From contig JALLAP010000307.1 of the NCBI GenBank assembly GCA_036939355.1, positions 1 through 16,745 on the forward strand: DNA of 16,745 nt, in the 5' to 3' direction. Below the pieces are notes generated by a model. It had not been told where the DNA came from. It made no database searches and saw only the letters and a list, made by a program, of their open reading frames with translations. Position numbers and translations under genes: made by a program. This stretch comes from Thalassiosira profunda. Lineage: Eukaryota; Bacillariophyta; Thalassiosirophyceae; Thalassiosirales; Thalassiosiraceae. Position 1 is the first letter of the stretch. Every line of letters starts with the position of its first letter. Shown here in pieces: positions 14,246 to 16,745 of the stretch.

Positions 14246-15708
14246 TTCTTCTCATCTTTGTAGCGGCTCAAGTATCTTTGAAGCTGGTCTCTAGTTGTGG
14301 GTGAGACCATCGACTTCCCCGCATCGCCTCCGTCCAAGTCACTTACTGATTCCATGCCAGAGGCAACTGACCATCCGCCACCGACTCGTGGCCGGTCCCC
14401 GAACCACGCGGGCAGCGTCTTCGACGATCGATCTGAAGAGTGAGCTCGAGAGGGTGGCAGTCGATCTGAGGATGTTGTGCTCACTGGCCCCAGAGGGGGC
14501 AGCCCTGTCCTGTCGATCGGATCATGCACCGAAACTGCACCCGAGACAACGCTCAGGGAAGAATGGTAAGGCATCGACGCCCCTGTGATGGATGAAGATC
14601 CCATCGACAGGTCGTCGTGCTCGGCCATTGAACAAAAGGTCTCCGCTAGCGTCGTGGGATCGGAGGTGATCGACTCCTTCCTTAGCGTTTCAGAGTCCCG
14701 ATCGTCCAGACTTTCCAGAAAGCGGCCAGCGTTTCCAAAGAACGGCTCGTGTTCCGACACCGTCTCGATCGGAGTTAGCCTCGCCGTCTCCTCCACGTTA
14801 GCTTCTTCTCCTTCCGGCGTTGGTGACAGCGATGAGTGCGAACGGGGAGTCGGCGCCTTCCCTCGCTTTCTCGTGATGATCGTCTCCATCCCCTCGGGCG
14901 GCGGCTTGTCCCCTCCATCCAAACAGTTTGCGTTTACTTCCAACTCGCCCGAGGATCGATCAGCGTGGAAGACGTGCACGCCGCAGTTGCCGCAAAAGAC
15001 GTGCGCTCCCGATGCATCGTTTGCGTCGTCCCTCTCCTCGTGCGCGAGTTCGAACGTGATCGACGACGAGTCATCGTTTGCCTCTTCGTAGTAGAAGCGC
15101 ATGTTCTCTTCTCCCCGGAGGAGCTGGAATCGATCAGCTGACGTCGGGATGTGCGGATAGCGGATCTTTCCGGGAGAGTCCACCGTTCGGAGATGCTGTG
15201 GTCCTCGCAGGACAAAGTTGATGGATCCGCAGTGGCACGATCCTTGATGCTCGTGCGCCCCATCCTCTTCCTCTTGCAAATTCTCATCCAACATGGCATT
15301 ACGGTTGTTCCTCCTTTTCATTGCAATCACGGGCCACCACCACGGCATCCAGCTGTATTTATTCCGGCATTTGTTGGTGTCAACGGCTGCTTGCGAGGAG
15401 CGGTTGGAGACCCACCGCAGAAATACCACGGACAGGCCGATCACGGCGGCCGTGCCGACGATCGGATCCACTGCTTGCTGCGTCGATGACCGCACCATGA
15501 TGAGAGGTGCTCCTAGGGGTTGCGAATTGTTCTCTGGGCGCGGAGGTGGCTGAAGTGCGGTCTCGAAATCGTCGTGGTCGCCCGAGTTCTCACCGCTTCT
15601 GCGTCCGTCTTTTTCATCTACGCGGCCACGAGATCCCGGGGTATTGCCGAGCAGCGCGGAAAGGAAGTCCAGCGCGCGCAGCAATACCACCTGCGTCTGA
15701 TGGAGCAT
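14242..15708 (-). CDS. Membrane-anchored protein with degenerate GFA/CENP-V zinc fold
   Basis: A 488-residue ORF from the ATG at 15708. A second ATG at 15498 (residue 71) has a better context (A at -3, G at +4) and directly precedes the hydrophobic segment, so a 418-residue form is possible. A transmembrane helix lies at about 82-99 (IVGTAAVIGLSVVFLRW), followed by a Trp-rich WMPWWWPVIAM stretch. Residues about 155-265 fit the GFA/CENP-V fold: GSCHCGSINFVLRGP (C158, C160), then FQLLRGEENMRFYY and VFCGNCGVHVF (C239, C242). The central Cys cluster (CxCxxC type) that holds the second zinc in GFA enzymes is missing; the place is occupied by TVDSPGKIRYP. It is therefore probably not a formaldehyde-handling enzyme. 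Residues about 280-488 are disordered and Ser-rich. The stop codon lies in repeat copy B, so a spliced extension cannot be excluded. Confidence 0.75.
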   Translation of the reverse strand: MLHQTQVVLLRALDFLSALLGNTPGSRGRVDEKDGRRSGENSGDHDDFETALQPPPRPENNSQPLGAPLIMVRSSTQQAVDPIVGTAAVIGLSVVFLRWVSNRSSQAAVDTNKCRNKYSWMPWWWPVIAMKRRNNRNAMLDENLQEEEDGAHEHQGSCHCGSINFVLRGPQHLRTVDSPGKIRYPHIPTSADRFQLLRGEENMRFYYEEANDDSSSITFELAHEERDDANDASGAHVFCGNCGVHVFHADRSSGELEVNANCLDGGDKPPPEGMETIITRKRGKAPTPRSHSSLSPTPEGEEANVEETARLTPIETVSEHEPFFGNAGRFLESLDDRDSETLRKESITSDPTTLAETFCSMAEHDDLSMGSSSITGASMPYHSSLSVVSGAVSVHDPIDRTGLPPLGPVSTTSSDRLPPSRAHSSDRSSKTLPAWFGDRPRVGGGWSVASGMESVSDLDGGDAGKSMVSPTTRDQLQRYLSRYKDEKK

Positions 15709-16428
15709 CAACGCAGTGGAGCTATCCCAATCTGCGATCAGAATGCCCTCCTGATTTCCTGATGTGCGATGCAGATACTGCTGCTACCCACAAGGCGAAA
15801 GCCGCCGGCAAATGCGAAAGCGAGAACAGACTGCGGGCTGAGGCGGAGACCGGAGCGGCGCGCGGGAGACCGCCGAGCGTGTTTTGACCGCCGCCGCGCC
15901 GATATCGGGTTGGGGTTGTTGGCGGCGGCGCCGTTGGGGATGATGAGAGTGTGCGGGTTGCAACACTGAAAATGGCGAGTCGCCGTTTGTCGTGCGGCGC
16001 GCGTGCGTCGTGCGTGGGGTCTAGCCTAGGGTTTCTCCCCTACCTTAAGTAATGCTACCCCTTGATCAATTGACTAGGTACATAGCCAAGTTGTGACCAA
16101 TTAGTGTGCTTCCTAATATTACTCCCTTGGGTTTGTAGACCCCAGAGCCCTTTACTTTGGGAGTTGAAGTTGTAGCTCCTCGGTGAGTGGCAGGGCCCCA
16201 GAGGGCCCCCCAGAAGACGCATCAATGTATTGGAAACGGGTTGCTAGCACATTACACTTTCACTTCATTGATTGAGACCTCTCTATAACATCTCTCTCAT
16301 CGTACTCTTTTGCTTACGCTGTGGAGAGTTGGCAAACGGAGGGAGAAACGGAGTGTGAGAGCCAAGCAGAGAACTAATCTCATTCGGTTTCTCCAGCAAG
16401 ACCCTCTCAACCACCAAAGCCACGAGAT
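15709..16428. other. Intergenic region, 720 bp, with sharp base-composition change
   Basis: No gene is supported here. About 15780-16020 is very GC-rich (one 60-base line is near 77 percent) and is the likely promoter/5' region of the GFA-like gene. From about 16020 to 16430 GC drops to roughly 42-45 percent in the lines counted, no long ORF is seen, and the octamer GGAGAAAC occurs three times on both strands. CTATAA at 16283 on the plus strand is TATA-like but has no plus-strand gene after it in the window. The right part should hold the 3' UTR of the gene ending at 16429. A solo LTR or other mobile remnant is possible, but I found no target-site duplication or clean ends. Confidence 0.5.
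16342..16394 (-). other. Imperfect stem-loop, 17-nt arms
   Basis: Bases 16342-16358 pair with 16378-16394: 14 Watson-Crick pairs, one G-T wobble and two mismatches, around a 19-nt loop. It begins 34 bp beyond the stop codon of the minus-strand gene at 16429, so it would sit in that gene's 3' UTR. Function is unknown; a transcript-end or stability structure is a guess. Confidence 0.45.
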
Positions 16429-16745
16429 TTACTCCTCATCGTCGTCATCAACCACACCATCGTCGTCTTCCTGCGAGTTGACGTAGTTCATGATGACTTG
16501 TCTGGTCAGATCCAAGTCCTCCTCGCTCGAGCTGGCCGTCTCAGACGCCACCTCTTTTGCTGGCTCCGCAGCTTTCTCCTCAACCCCCTTCTCCTCAACT
16601 CCGACTTCAGCAGCTTCGGCGACAACCACTTGTTCCTCCGGCGGCTGCTTACCTTCTCCCTCTTCCTCCTGCTCTCGAGCCAAACTCTCTGCCGCCAGCT
16701 TCTCCATCATGGCCTCGTCGAACCCCTCTTCCTCCACAAACTCCA
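16429..16745 (-). CDS. Acidic protein of unknown function (C-terminal part, 5' partial)
   Basis: The minus-strand frame is open from the right edge to TAA at 16429-16431, giving 104 visible residues. The fragment is dominated by Glu, Ala and Asp: a likely helical start (EEEGFDEAMMEKLAAESLA), a Glu/Val/Ala-rich middle with EEKGVEEKAAEPAKE, then SSSEEDLDLTRQVIMNYVNS and a terminal acidic run VDDDDEE. I recognise no family. The segment DLDLTRQVIMNYV could be a short helical binding motif. The coding call rests on a frame open across the whole fragment, biased but protein-like composition and a clean stop. Part of this composition could also arise from GAG/GAT-rich DNA, so confidence is moderate. 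Confidence 0.6.
   Translation of the reverse strand, partial: EFVEEEGFDEAMMEKLAAESLAREQEEEGEGKQPPEEQVVVAEAAEVGVEEKGVEEKAAEPAKEVASETASSSEEDLDLTRQVIMNYVNSQEDDDGVVDDDDEE

Noticed and set aside
15904..15935. G-rich run that could form a two-tier G-quadruplex
   Set aside because: Short, irregular G runs in an already GC-rich region; expected by composition.
16021..16040. CTAGGGTTT resembling a telomere-type or telo-box motif
   Set aside because: Single occurrence with no tandem repetition, so no telomeric or regulatory claim is made.
16020..16425. Solo LTR with TG...CA ends
   Set aside because: I tried several TG starts and CA ends and found no matching 5-bp flanking duplication or terminal inverted repeat, so it is kept only as a question.
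1..16745. tRNA, rRNA, CRISPR arrays, bacterial operons or phage genes
   Set aside because: None was recognised. All gene families and signals are those of a eukaryotic nuclear genome.

Overview
The window looks like nuclear DNA of a photosynthetic stramenopile, most likely a diatom or close relative. Three things in the sequence support this. A carboxyl-terminal processing peptidase begins with a signal peptide plus an FAP-type plastid motif and then a thylakoid-transfer segment, as expected for a complex red-lineage plastid. The extracellular protein at the left edge carries the PSxxPS-type linker common in diatom proteins. A giant myosin ends in ankyrin repeats and a FYVE-like zinc finger, an architecture I associate with stramenopiles. 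Genes are densely packed and nearly intron-free; the one confident intron is 79 nt.

Layout, left to right. 2-2123 (+): 3' part of a secreted or surface Cys-rich protein, one intron. 2220-3659 (-): plastid lumenal CtpA-like protease. 3944-4768 (+): RWD/Prp3-C-terminal-domain protein (RWDD2-like). 4808-6751 (-): mitochondrial ADCK2-like member of the ABC1/UbiB kinase-like family. 7120-13710 (+): single-exon 2196-residue myosin (SH3-like, motor, IQ, coiled coil, ankyrin, FYVE-like). 13770-14093 (-): small protein with a single tesmin/TSO1 CXC motif. 14242-15708 (-): membrane-anchored protein with a degenerate GFA/CENP-V fold. 15709-16428: intergenic, with an abrupt drop in GC near 16020 and a stem-loop. 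16429-16745 (-): 3' end of an acidic unidentified protein cut by the window edge.

The first six genes alternate in orientation. Convergent ends are only 39 to 96 bp apart, and the two divergent promoter regions are 284 and 368 bp. The genes do not form an obvious pathway; they look like unrelated housekeeping and lineage-specific genes.

The most unusual signal is a pair of near-identical 51/53-nt blocks (13723-13773 and 14193-14245) at the 3' ends of the two neighbouring minus-strand ORFs. Both start with GTGAGG, end in a pyrimidine tract plus AG, and interrupt the reading frame in phase 2. They look like two copies of one intron (introner-like duplication) or a duplicated gene terminus, and they put the CXC/GFA gene models in question.
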